Shown piece after piece: positions 1-6,083 of a stretch of DNA of 9,365 nt. The stretch comes from Alphaproteobacteria bacterium (GTDB lineage Bacteria > Pseudomonadota > Alphaproteobacteria > Rhizobiales > Aestuariivirgaceae): assembly GCA_024639035.1 (NCBI GenBank), contig JAHEJE010000100.1, positions 1 through 9,365 of the forward strand, written 5' to 3'. Both the position numbers and the translations under genes were made by a program. A model generated the notes under the pieces. That model saw only the letters and a program-made list of their open reading frames with translations, was not told the origin of the DNA and ran no database searches. Position 1 is the stretch's first letter, and each line of letters begins with the position of its first letter.

Positions 1-284
1 CCCGGGATATGCACGATGTGTGGCTGATGCTGTTCTTCGGCCTTGGCGCGTTCTTCCTGCGCAAACTCGACTATCCGCTGGCACCGGCGGTGCTGGCCAT
101 TGTGCTGGGGCCGATTGCGGAACCGACCCTGAGGCAATCGCTGTTGCTGTCGAGCGGTGATGCCTCGATCTTCTTTACCCGGCCGATTTCCGGTCCGATC
201 ACCGTCATCGCCATCGTCCTGTTGCTGCTGCCGCTGTTCAAGATGATCCACGACAGGATCAAGAAAGGGCGGGCGGCTGATTAG
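1..284 (+). CDS. tctA: TctA-family tripartite tricarboxylate transporter permease, C-terminal fragment (5' end outside window)
   Basis: The frame is open from the left edge (first full codon at 3) to the TAG at 282-284, giving about 94 residues, so the gene starts outside the window. The residues resemble the C-terminal end of the large TctA permease of tripartite tricarboxylate transporters (TTT): a hydrophobic helix, the stretch RKLDYPLAPAVLA, then LGPIAEPTLRQSLL, a final membrane helix (about IT-VIAIVLLLLPLF), and a basic cytoplasmic tail ending KKGRAAD. In the family, TctA (about 500 residues, roughly 12 helices) works with the small membrane protein TctB and a periplasmic binding protein TctC to import carboxylates using an ion gradient. 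TctB and TctC, if present, lie upstream and are not visible. The ATG at 9 is internal, not a start. The substrate cannot be inferred. The family call is firm from the conserved LGP-EP-LRQSL segment. Confidence 0.9.
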   Translation, partial: RDMHDVWLMLFFGLGAFFLRKLDYPLAPAVLAIVLGPIAEPTLRQSLLLSSGDASIFFTRPISGPITVIAIVLLLLPLFKMIHDRIKKGRAAD

Positions 285-443
285 GGTTGAGATGCTCAAA
301 CATTTCCCTTGAGGAAAAAGACTTGCATTGTGCGTCATTTCGCTCCTGTGAGTTTTGCAGCCGCGGCAGCTAAAACCTGTCGTTTCGAGCGTGGGTTTCA
401 GGGAACAGACCTGCGGTTAATACCGTAAAGCAGGGGTAGGACA
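285..443. other. Intergenic stretch between tctA and the PanE-like gene, with short inverted repeats
   Basis: This 159-bp gap holds no credible gene. Just after the tctA stop, TTGAG (287-291), CTCAA (295-299) and TTGAG (309-313) form overlapping 5-bp inverted repeats. No T-run follows, so this is at best a weak terminator or a protein site. Close to the next gene, CCTGC (410-414) can pair with GCAGG (430-434) around an inner GGT/ACC pair. That would fold part of the AGGGG ribosome-binding site (432-436) of the PanE-like gene into a stem. No promoter stands out. Confidence 0.35.
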
Positions 444-1442
444 ATGCGGGTTTGCATATTTGGCGCCGGCGCCATCGGCGGCCTTCTGGCGCATGGGCTG
501 GCGGGTGTCGATGGCGTTGACGTTTCGGTGGTGGCGCGCGGCGAACATCTGGCGGCGATGCTCGACAAGGGCGTCGGCCTGACACGCGACGGCGAGACCA
601 CGTTCTCGCCGATTGCCAAGGGCTCGGCAGATCCGGCGACACTCGGCGAGCAGGACGTGGTGTTCAACTGCCTGAAGGCCCATCAGGCCTGGCAGACCGC
701 ACAGGACATGGCGCCACTGCTGGGCAAGGACACAGCCGTCGTCACCTGCCAGAACGGCGTGCCGTGGTGGTACTTCCACAACATCGGCGGCGAGTTCGAA
801 GGCCGGCGGCTCGATGCCGTCGACCGCGAAGACCGGCAGTGGAACGCCATCGGACCGGAACGGGCGATCGGCGCCAGCGTCTATCCGGCGACCGAAATCA
901 CCGAACCGGGCATGATCAGGCACGTCTACGGCGACAAGTTCGCCCTTGGCGAACCGGACGGCAGCATTTCACGCCGCATCACGGAGATCGCTGAAATGCT
1001 CGAGGCCGGCGGCTTCGGCGCGCCGGTGCTGGACGATATCCGCTCGGAGATATGGCTGAAGCTGTGGGGCAACCTGTGCTTCAACCCGATCAGCGCCCTG
1101 ACGCGGGCAACGCTCGACGTCGTGGCCACCGACCCGGCCAGCCGTAATGTCGCCAAGGCCATGATGCTCGAAGCGCAGGTCATCGCCGAGCGCCTGGGGT
1201 CTTCGTTCAGGGTCGATGTCGAACGGCGCATAAACGGCGCTGCCCGAGTGGGCGCACACCGCACCTCGATGCTGCAGGATCTGGAAGCCGGCAAGGCAAT
1301 GGAGATCGACGCACTGGTGACAGCGGTGCAGGAGATGGGCGGCATCGTCGGTGTCGAAACTCCGATGCTTGATTCCGTCCTCGGACTGGTGCAGCAGTTG
1401 GGCCGCGGCCAGGGTCTCTACCCGACTTATCCGGAAAGTTAG
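444..1442 (+). CDS. Ketopantoate reductase-like (ApbA/PanE family) NADP-dependent oxidoreductase
   Basis: This is a 332-residue protein. The ATG at 444 is preceded by AGGGG (432-436) at good spacing and directly begins the Rossmann strand. The dinucleotide site GAGAIGG is at residues 7-13. The QNG motif is at 103-105. The C-terminal ApbA domain runs from about 195 to 325. Residues matching the E. coli PanE catalytic or binding set are visible: K206 (in IWLKLWGN), N214 (in CFNPISAL), S275 (in RTSMLQDL) and E287 (in AMEIDAL). The family reduces 2-oxo acids such as ketopantoate with NADPH in the cytoplasm. Between QNG and GPER (137-140) there is a longer, aromatic-rich linker starting VPWWYFH, which the short E. 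coli enzyme lacks. No panB, panC or other pantothenate gene is nearby. The fold and NADP use are therefore well supported, but ketopantoate as substrate is not. It could act on another 2-oxo acid or beta-keto compound. Confidence 0.88.
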   Translation: MRVCIFGAGAIGGLLAHGLAGVDGVDVSVVARGEHLAAMLDKGVGLTRDGETTFSPIAKGSADPATLGEQDVVFNCLKAHQAWQTAQDMAPLLGKDTAVVTCQNGVPWWYFHNIGGEFEGRRLDAVDREDRQWNAIGPERAIGASVYPATEITEPGMIRHVYGDKFALGEPDGSISRRITEIAEMLEAGGFGAPVLDDIRSEIWLKLWGNLCFNPISALTRATLDVVATDPASRNVAKAMMLEAQVIAERLGSSFRVDVERRINGAARVGAHRTSMLQDLEAGKAMEIDALVTAVQEMGGIVGVETPMLDSVLGLVQQLGRGQGLYPTYPES

Positions 1443-1460
1443 AGCGCCGCCACACTATCG

Positions 1461-1479
1461 CCCGGATGTCGGGGATTTT
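1461..1479 (+). terminator. Possible weak terminator after the PanE-like gene
   Basis: Nineteen bases after the stop codon, CCCG (1461-1464) can pair with CGGG (1470-1473) across a 5-base loop, followed by GATTTTA. The stem is short, so this is a tentative intrinsic terminator. Confidence 0.25.
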
Positions 1480-1484
1480 AGCAG

Positions 1485-1512
1485 CCGGACAATTCTGCTA
1501 TGAATTGTCGGG
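1485..1512. repeat. Imperfect inverted repeat upstream of the zinc peptidase gene
   Basis: GACAATTC (1488-1495) and GAATTGTC (1502-1509) are perfect 8-bp arms around a 6-base loop. They extend by CC/GG beyond one mismatch. No T-run follows on the plus strand. The repeat lies 54 bp before the peptidase start and could be an operator in its promoter region or a transcript hairpin. Nothing in the window identifies a binding protein. Confidence 0.45.
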
Positions 1513-1565
1513 ACCGGGCCTGTTTGCGCACCCTGCGGACAGGCTGATTGGGCAGGAGACACACC

Positions 1566-2471
1566 ATGCGTTTGGACGATAAGCAAGCCAGTGAAAATGT
1601 CGAGGATCGGCGCGGCAGAGGCGGCGGATTCAGGTTTCCCGGCGGCGGCCGCCGCATGCGTATCCCGATGGGCCGGCGCGGCGGCGGCCTCGGTATCGGC
1701 GGCATCATCATCATCGTGATCATCAGCTTCCTGTTCGGCATCAATCCACTTGAAATGCTGCTCGGCGGCGGCGGCGGCGTGCCAAGCCAGGTCGAGTATC
1801 AGCAGCCGAAAACCCAGCAGCCGACCACTGCCCAGCAGGATGAAATGAAGACGTTCGTCTCCAAGGTCCTGGCAACAACCGAGGAGACTTGGACCAAGCA
1901 ATTCGCAGGCCAGAGCAAGCGCTACCAGGCGCCGAAGATGGTGCTGTTTTCCGGCTTCGTGAATTCGGCCTGCGGCGCAGCGCAAGCAGCGATGGGGCCG
2001 TTCTACTGTCCGGCCGACAGCAAGGTCTATATCGACCTGTCGTTCTACCGCGACATGCAGACAAAACTCGGGGCGCCGGGCGATTTCGCCCAAGCCTATG
2101 TAATCGCCCACGAGGTCGGGCATCATATCCAGAACCTGCTCGGCATTGCCGCAAAAGTGACCCAGACCCGGATGCGGGTTTCCAAGGCGGAAGGCAACGA
2201 ACTGTCGGTGCGCATGGAACTGCAGGCCGATTGCCTGGCCGGTATCTGGGCGCGTGACAACCAGGACATTCTGGAACGCGGCGATATCGAAGAGGGACTG
2301 AATGCTGCAAGCGCCATAGGCGACGACCGGCTGCAGCGCCGCCAGACGGGTCAAGTGGTGCCGGAGAGCTTCACCCATGGCTCGTCGGCGCAACGGGTCC
2401 GCTGGTTCAAGCAGGGTTTGCAGACCGGCGACATGCGCCAGTGCGATACCTTTTCGGCGCGCCAGCTTTAG
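1566..2471 (+). CDS. Membrane-anchored neutral zinc metallopeptidase (PF04228 / YpfJ family)
   Basis: The protein has 301 residues from the ATG at 1566, which has AGGAG at 1554-1558. An in-frame TTG at 1548 lies upstream of that ribosome-binding site and is not the start. The opening MRLDDKQASENVEDRRG followed by a Gly/Arg-rich stretch (to about 43), one membrane helix (about 44-60, Ile/Val-rich) and a Gly-rich linker are typical of this family. The peptidase domain fills the rest. It has the zinc motif HEVGHH (182-187), with H182 and H186 as ligands and E183 as the general base, and a downstream ELQAD (218-222) as the likely site of the third ligand. The C-terminal block GSSAQRVRWF and the CDTF end are also family hallmarks. 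It probably sits in the inner membrane with the catalytic domain outside the cytoplasm. The substrate of the family is unknown. It stands alone in the window, converging on a minus-strand gene through a shared terminator. Confidence 0.93.
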   Translation: MRLDDKQASENVEDRRGRGGGFRFPGGGRRMRIPMGRRGGGLGIGGIIIIVIISFLFGINPLEMLLGGGGGVPSQVEYQQPKTQQPTTAQQDEMKTFVSKVLATTEETWTKQFAGQSKRYQAPKMVLFSGFVNSACGAAQAAMGPFYCPADSKVYIDLSFYRDMQTKLGAPGDFAQAYVIAHEVGHHIQNLLGIAAKVTQTRMRVSKAEGNELSVRMELQADCLAGIWARDNQDILERGDIEEGLNAASAIGDDRLQRRQTGQVVPESFTHGSSAQRVRWFKQGLQTGDMRQCDTFSARQL

Positions 2472-2486
2472 CACCGAGCAGGCGGC

Positions 2487-2530
2487 AAAAAAACAGGGAA
2501 GGCGCTGGTGATAGACAGCGCCTTCTTCTT
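2487..2530. terminator. Bidirectional intrinsic terminator between convergent genes
   Basis: A perfect 9-bp stem, AAGGCGCTG (2499-2507) with CAGCGCCTT (2516-2524), closes an 8-base loop and extends by one more G-C pair (2498/2525). On the plus strand it is followed by the T-rich CTTCTTGTTT and lies 27 bp after the peptidase stop. On the minus strand it is followed by seven T (complement of the A-run at 2487-2493) and lies about 32 bp after the stop of the glycine-rich gene. It can end both transcripts. Confidence 0.82.
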
Positions 2531-2556
2531 GTTTGCGTTGAGCAGTTTCGGGCCAA

Positions 2557-2841
2557 TCAGCCTTTCATCTTGTTGACGATCATACCGACAACGACCTGAA
2601 CGATGGTGCCGGTGATACCGCCGCCAACTAACTGTCCGGCCAGGGCACCGATGTCCATGCCGCCGCCGGCATCGCCAGCCATTCCGCCGAACAAGCCGCC
2701 GAGCAGTGAACCGCCGGCAGCGCCGCCGAGCGCGCCGGCAATGGTGTTGCCGAGCGTGCCCATGTTCGAGCCCTTGAGAATATTGCCGCCAGCGTTGCCG
2801 CCAATGGCGCCACCGATGACCTGTGCGATTAAACCTTCCAT
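2557..2841 (-). CDS. Small glycine-rich (glycine-zipper-like) protein of unknown function
   Basis: The protein has 94 residues from the ATG whose complement is at 2839-2841. That start follows a strong AGGGGG ribosome-binding site on the minus strand (about 2849-2854). A longer upstream reading in the same frame has no comparable site. About 31 of 94 residues are glycine, and there is no cysteine. Glycines are spaced as in glycine zippers (GGAIGGNAGGN at 10-20; GALGGAAGGSLLGG at 36-49). There is a second hydrophobic stretch near the C-terminus (about 74-90) and a KMKG end. There is no clear signal peptide. I recognise no named domain. Similar Gly-rich small proteins occur in rhizobial genomes as hypotheticals (recalled, not searched). 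The composition suits a protein that packs in or on a membrane or self-assembles, but this is inference. It lies 90 bp downstream of dctM on the same strand, ahead of the terminator at 2499-2524, so it may be co-transcribed with the TRAP genes. Confidence 0.75.
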   Translation of the reverse strand: MEGLIAQVIGGAIGGNAGGNILKGSNMGTLGNTIAGALGGAAGGSLLGGLFGGMAGDAGGGMDIGALAGQLVGGGITGTIVQVVVGMIVNKMKG

Positions 2842-2862
2842 GAGATTACCCCCTATTTCGAA

Positions 2863-2884
2863 TGCGTGCCAATGTCGGCACGTA
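2863..2884 (-). repeat. Hairpin between dctM and the glycine-rich gene
   Basis: TGCGTGCC (2863-2870) and GGCACGTA (2877-2884) can form an 8-bp stem including one G-T pair around the 6-base loop AATGTC. It lies 47 bp past the dctM stop and 21 bp ahead of the glycine-rich start. No T-run follows on the minus strand. It is more likely an mRNA-stabilising or processing stem, an imperfect terminator, or an operator than a full stop to transcription. Confidence 0.5.
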
Positions 2885-2931
2885 GGGTCAAGCCTAGCCC
2901 ACGATCGTCGGTATCGCAAAGTCGAAAATCT

Positions 2932-4251
2932 TCAACCGGACATGGTCATCGGCAGAAACAACGCCAGGGCCGGAAACAGCAGCAGCAGCAGCAGGCGGAT
3001 GATGTCGACGATCCAGAACGGCGTGACACCGCGAAAAATCGTTCCGGTGGAGATATCACCCAACACCCCCTTGAGGACGAACACGTTGAGCCCGACCGGC
3101 GGCGTGATCAGGCTGATCTCGGTCACGACGACGACAATGATGCCGAACCAGACCGGATCGAATCCGAGGCTGACCACCAGGGGAAAGAAGATCGGCACCG
3201 TCAGCAGCAGCATCGACAGACTTTCGAGGATGCAGCCAAGCACGATGTAGACACACAGGATCAACAGGATGACCAGCGTCGGCGACAGCCCCTGCCGGGT
3301 CACCAGGTCAAGCAGTTCCTCCGGCAGACCGGCCCGGTTGACGAAGTTCGAGAACACCCAGGCGCCGATCAGGACGGCGAACAGGCTGGCCGTCGTGTGC
3401 GCAGTCTCGGTGAGCACCTCGATCGTGTCCTTCACCGACAGGGTGCCGCGGGCGAGTGCGATCAGAAATGCGCCGGACGCGCCAATGCCGGCCGCCTCGG
3501 TGGGCGAAAAGGCAATGTTCAAGGGATAGACGTTGAACAGGCCGTAAAGCCCGCCGATCACGATGAAAAACAACAACAGGACCGCCCACACTCCGGCCAG
3601 AGCCGAACCGCGCTCGCGCCAGCCCGATCGTTCTCCCTGCGGCCCGGTCTGCGGCCTGCGCCAGACGGTAAAGCGCACCGCGACCAGGTAGAGAGCAATG
3701 CCGAGAAGACCGGGCACCACACCGGCCATGAACAGCTTGCCGATACTGGTCTCGGTCAACAGGCCGTAGATGACCAGAATGACGCTCGGCGGAATGAGGA
3801 TGCCGAGCGTGCCGCCGGCGGCAATCGATGCGGCCGACAGGGAATCGGCATAACCGAACTTGCGCATCTGCGGCATGGCGACCTTCGACATCGTCGCTGC
3901 CGTCGCCAGCGATGAACCGCAAATCGCCGAGAAGCCGCCACAGGCGACGATTGTCGCCATCGCCAGACCGCCGCGCATATGGCCGAGAAAGGCATAGGAG
4001 GCGCGATAGAGTTCACGCGACAGCCCGCCCTTGTTGACGAACAACCCCATGAGGATGAACAACGGAACAACCGACAGGCCATAATCCTGTGCGGTGTCGA
4101 TGACAAGGCGCGACGCCATCGAAATGGCGGCATGCGCCGAGGTCTGATAGGCATAACCGACGATGCCGACCAGCCCCATGGCCACGGCGATCGGCATGCG
4201 TAAAAACACCAGAATCAGCACTGCGACAAAGCCGAGACAGGACAGCAGCAT
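2932..4251 (-). CDS. dctM: TRAP transporter large permease subunit DctM
   Basis: The protein has 439 residues, the usual size for DctM, with about a dozen hydrophobic segments. The start is the ATG complement at 4249-4251, two bases after the dctQ stop, which points to translational coupling. The open frame runs further upstream only as a shadow through dctQ. Family signatures are present: RMPIAVAMG (18-26), LFVNKGGLSREL (70-81), GILIPPSVILVIYG (150-163), FSPTEAAG (248-255) and ITPPVGLNVFVLKG (382-395). The subunit is the ion-coupled (usually Na+) channel of the tripartite ATP-independent periplasmic transporter and takes substrate from DctP with help from DctQ. Before FSPTEAAG the segment NVYPLNIA (240-247) looks like a short insertion compared with the commoner GGIYGG-FTPTEAA arrangement. 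The substrate is unknown. Confidence 0.95.
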   Translation of the reverse strand: MLLSCLGFVAVLILVFLRMPIAVAMGLVGIVGYAYQTSAHAAISMASRLVIDTAQDYGLSVVPLFILMGLFVNKGGLSRELYRASYAFLGHMRGGLAMATIVACGGFSAICGSSLATAATMSKVAMPQMRKFGYADSLSAASIAAGGTLGILIPPSVILVIYGLLTETSIGKLFMAGVVPGLLGIALYLVAVRFTVWRRPQTGPQGERSGWRERGSALAGVWAVLLLFFIVIGGLYGLFNVYPLNIAFSPTEAAGIGASGAFLIALARGTLSVKDTIEVLTETAHTTASLFAVLIGAWVFSNFVNRAGLPEELLDLVTRQGLSPTLVILLILCVYIVLGCILESLSMLLLTVPIFFPLVVSLGFDPVWFGIIVVVVTEISLITPPVGLNVFVLKGVLGDISTGTIFRGVTPFWIVDIIRLLLLLLFPALALFLPMTMSG

Positions 4252-4253
4252 GT

Positions 4254-4814
4254 CTAGGACCCGCGCTCGCTGTCGGGCTCCGCCGGACCTGCGGTCGGGT
4301 GATTGCCGGACATTCGGCGGGGCGCAAAACCGAACAGCACTCCGCGCAACAACAACACCAGGGCAGTGGCAAAAGTTGCAATCGAGATGAAATAGGCGAT
4401 GTAGAACTGCGGAATGTGAAGATACTCCGTCACATCGCCGTATTCGCGTGCCCGGTCGGCAAGTTGCCAGACCCGCAGCGCCGGCCACAGCAGACACAGC
4501 CCGCTCAGCAAATTGACCAGGCAATCGCGAATGCGCGCGCCGGCGGGTCCGAACCAGCCATCGAGTAGATCAACGACGATGTGGCCGCCTTTCCACGACA
4601 CCACCGGCAGCGATGAGAACACGATGATCGCCATGAACAGGCGGGTCAATTCGGTGGCCGCTTCGATCGGATTGTTGAACAGGCTACGCAGGACGACGTC
4701 GAAGAACGTCATGCCCATGAGCGCAAACAGCACCAGCGCCGCCAGCAAAGACGGCAGGCGGCCGAGCCATTCGGCCGGCCGCCTGGCATCAGCGTCGCTC
4801 ATTTCCCCAGCCAA
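4254..4814 (-). CDS. dctQ: TRAP transporter small permease subunit DctQ
   Basis: The protein has 186 residues with four hydrophobic helices (about 20-38, 56-73, 98-115, 136-160), as expected for DctQ. It carries the family pattern VVLRSLFNNPIEAATELTR (40-58), followed by GGHIVVDLL (76-84). It bridges DctM and DctP in the inner membrane. The start is uncertain. The TTG at 4814 has a well-placed GGGAG (complement 4821-4825), while the in-frame ATG at 4802 has only a GGGG two bases away. The ATG would give a 182-residue protein beginning MSDADARR. The gene lies 56 bp downstream of dctP and its stop almost touches the dctM start. A Pro/Glu-rich cytoplasmic tail follows the last helix. Confidence 0.92.
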   Translation of the reverse strand: MAGEMSDADARRPAEWLGRLPSLLAALVLFALMGMTFFDVVLRSLFNNPIEAATELTRLFMAIIVFSSLPVVSWKGGHIVVDLLDGWFGPAGARIRDCLVNLLSGLCLLWPALRVWQLADRAREYGDVTEYLHIPQFYIAYFISIATFATALVLLLRGVLFGFAPRRMSGNHPTAGPAEPDSERGS

Positions 4815-4870
4815 TCTGCACTCCCGGTTGACTGCCGCGCAATGGTGATCGAAACCGCCGGGCCCTTATC

Positions 4871-5896
4871 CTAGTTGCCGTGTGCGGCCATCTCGGCGGC
4901 TATGAAGTCAACCGCAGCCTGGGCATCGATGCCCTTGGCCGCCACCTCGGCGATCACCTTTTCGCTGATCGCCTTGGCAATCTCGCCGTATTTGGCCTGA
5001 TCGGCCTCGCTGGCATCATTGATGGAGTTGCCTTCGGCAGTCTTGGTCACTTCCAGCCCAATGGCGTCGATCTCATCCCAGACCTTGCCGGCCATCTGCG
5101 ACGCTGCTTCTCCGAACACCTTGTCAAGCGCCGCCTTGTCGTCGGCAGACAGGCTGTCGAAGCGGTCCGCATTCATGATCAGGGCAAAGGATCCGCGATA
5201 AAAACCGCCGCCGGGCATCTGATAGACGTTTGCCGAAACCTCGGTCAGCTTGAAGCCCTTGCGGCCCTCCATCGGCATCATCACCCCGTCCGCCGCCTTG
5301 GAGGCAAGCGTTTCGTAGACCTTCGGTGCCGGGACACGAATGCCGGTGGCGCCGAGGGCCGTGCCGACATCGCCGGAAACGCCGCCGCCGAGGCGCAGCT
5401 TCATGTCCTTGATGTCATCCAGCGAGGTCACCTTCTTGTCGCTGTGCAGAACACCAACACCATGGGTGTGCAGGGCGATCAGCTTGACGCCCTTGTGCTC
5501 GTTCGCACCCTTCAGATACTTCTCATATGCGCGCCAATAGGCCACCGAGGCGGCCTCGGCAGTTCCGGTGTAGCCCGGCAGTTCGATCAGCTTGGTGGCC
5601 ACGAAGCGACCAGGGTTGTAGCCGTGGAAAATCCAGGTCATGTCGGCCGCACCGTCCTGTACCAGATCGAACTGGGCCGGCGGTGGCGCCAGCTTGTATT
5701 TGATCTCAGCCGTCACCCGGCCGTCGGTTGCCTCTTCGATCATCTTGGTCAGCCGTGGCCACATCAGTGCATTCATGCCGTGCGTGGGCGGTGCCCAGCT
5801 TGAAATGACCAGTGTTTCGGCGGCAAACGACACTGCCGAAGTGACCGTCATGGCGGCGGCGCAGGCAATGCCGGCGACAAATCCCGTAATACGCAT
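4871..5896 (-). CDS. dctP: TRAP transporter periplasmic substrate-binding protein DctP
   Basis: The protein has 341 residues. The ATG complement at 5894-5896 is preceded by GGGAG (complement 5906-5910) at 9-base spacing. A Sec signal peptide covers residues 1-25 (hydrophobic core, then VSFA-AE at the cleavage site). The mature protein is a DctP-type two-lobe binding protein: ISSWAPPTHGMN near the N-terminus (31-42), the conserved selectivity helix/strand DIKDMKLRLGGG (161-172), where R168 sits at the position of the family's carboxylate-binding arginine, and MNADRFDSLSADDKAALD (241-258) near the hinge. The arginine suggests an organic acid ligand, but which one is not evident. It is the first gene of the dctP-dctQ-dctM operon and the probable determinant of specificity. 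A sigma70-like promoter and a dyad lie upstream in the region shared with the P450 gene. Confidence 0.95.
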   Translation of the reverse strand: MRITGFVAGIACAAAMTVTSAVSFAAETLVISSWAPPTHGMNALMWPRLTKMIEEATDGRVTAEIKYKLAPPPAQFDLVQDGAADMTWIFHGYNPGRFVATKLIELPGYTGTAEAASVAYWRAYEKYLKGANEHKGVKLIALHTHGVGVLHSDKKVTSLDDIKDMKLRLGGGVSGDVGTALGATGIRVPAPKVYETLASKAADGVMMPMEGRKGFKLTEVSANVYQMPGGGFYRGSFALIMNADRFDSLSADDKAALDKVFGEAASQMAGKVWDEIDAIGLEVTKTAEGNSINDASEADQAKYGEIAKAISEKVIAEVAAKGIDAQAAVDFIAAEMAAHGN

Positions 5897-5974
5897 TTAT
5901 GTGTTCTCCCTTTAAGCTAGGTCTGCCGTGCAGCAGCGGGCCGGCCCCTGGCAGGCGGCACCAGCATACTCGAT

Positions 5975-6009
5975 CCACCCTATTTTATGGATTTGGCGAC
6001 TTCAAGCAA
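5975..6009 (-). promoter_or_regulatory. Candidate sigma70-type promoter of the dctP operon
   Basis: On the minus strand, TTGCTT (complement of 6004-6009) is followed after 16 bases by TAAAAT (complement of 5982-5987). This would start transcription near 5975 and leave a leader of about 80 bases before dctP. The match to TTGACA/TATAAT is moderate and is judged by eye. Confidence 0.45.
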
Positions 6010-6011
6010 AT

Positions 6012-6027
6012 AGTTGCGCTTGCAACT
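6012..6027. promoter_or_regulatory. Candidate operator dyad between dctP and the P450 gene
   Basis: AGTTGC-GCTT-GCAACT is a perfect 6-bp inverted repeat with a 4-base centre. It ends three bases upstream of the predicted -35 box of dctP, the usual place for an activator or blocking repressor. Further GCAAG/CTTGC half-sites are at 6003-6007 (CAAGC), 6018-6022 (GCTTG) and 6042-6046, and an 8-bp palindrome GGTGCACC is at 6032-6039. No regulator gene is in the window. Confidence 0.45.
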
Positions 6028-6083
6028 TTCTGGTGCACCGGGCAAGTTTTGGCACCGCGAAACGTTGTCCGGACCTGACAAGC

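Noticed and set aside
402..428. EcfG-like general stress promoter (GGAAC, 17 bases, CGTA) ahead of the PanE-like gene
   Set aside because: The second box is imperfect, and transcription would begin at the ribosome-binding site, leaving almost no leader. A chance match is more likely.
1455..2474. Minus-strand frame of about 339 codons opposite the zinc peptidase
   Set aside because: Shadow frame, His/Ala-rich, no motifs. The plus-strand peptidase carries HEVGHH and the family ends.
2866..3915. Long plus-strand frame opposite dctM
   Set aside because: It is very rich in Gln, Arg and Asp with no domain, and is a shadow of the well-supported dctM frame.
4825..4857. CGGTT/AACCG inverted repeat in the dctP-dctQ gap
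   Set aside because: Only 5 bp with a 23-base loop; too weak to call a regulatory stem.
4880..5803. Long plus-strand frame of about 307 codons opposite dctP
   Set aside because: The dctP frame has a signal peptide, a good ribosome-binding site and family motifs. The opposite frame has none.
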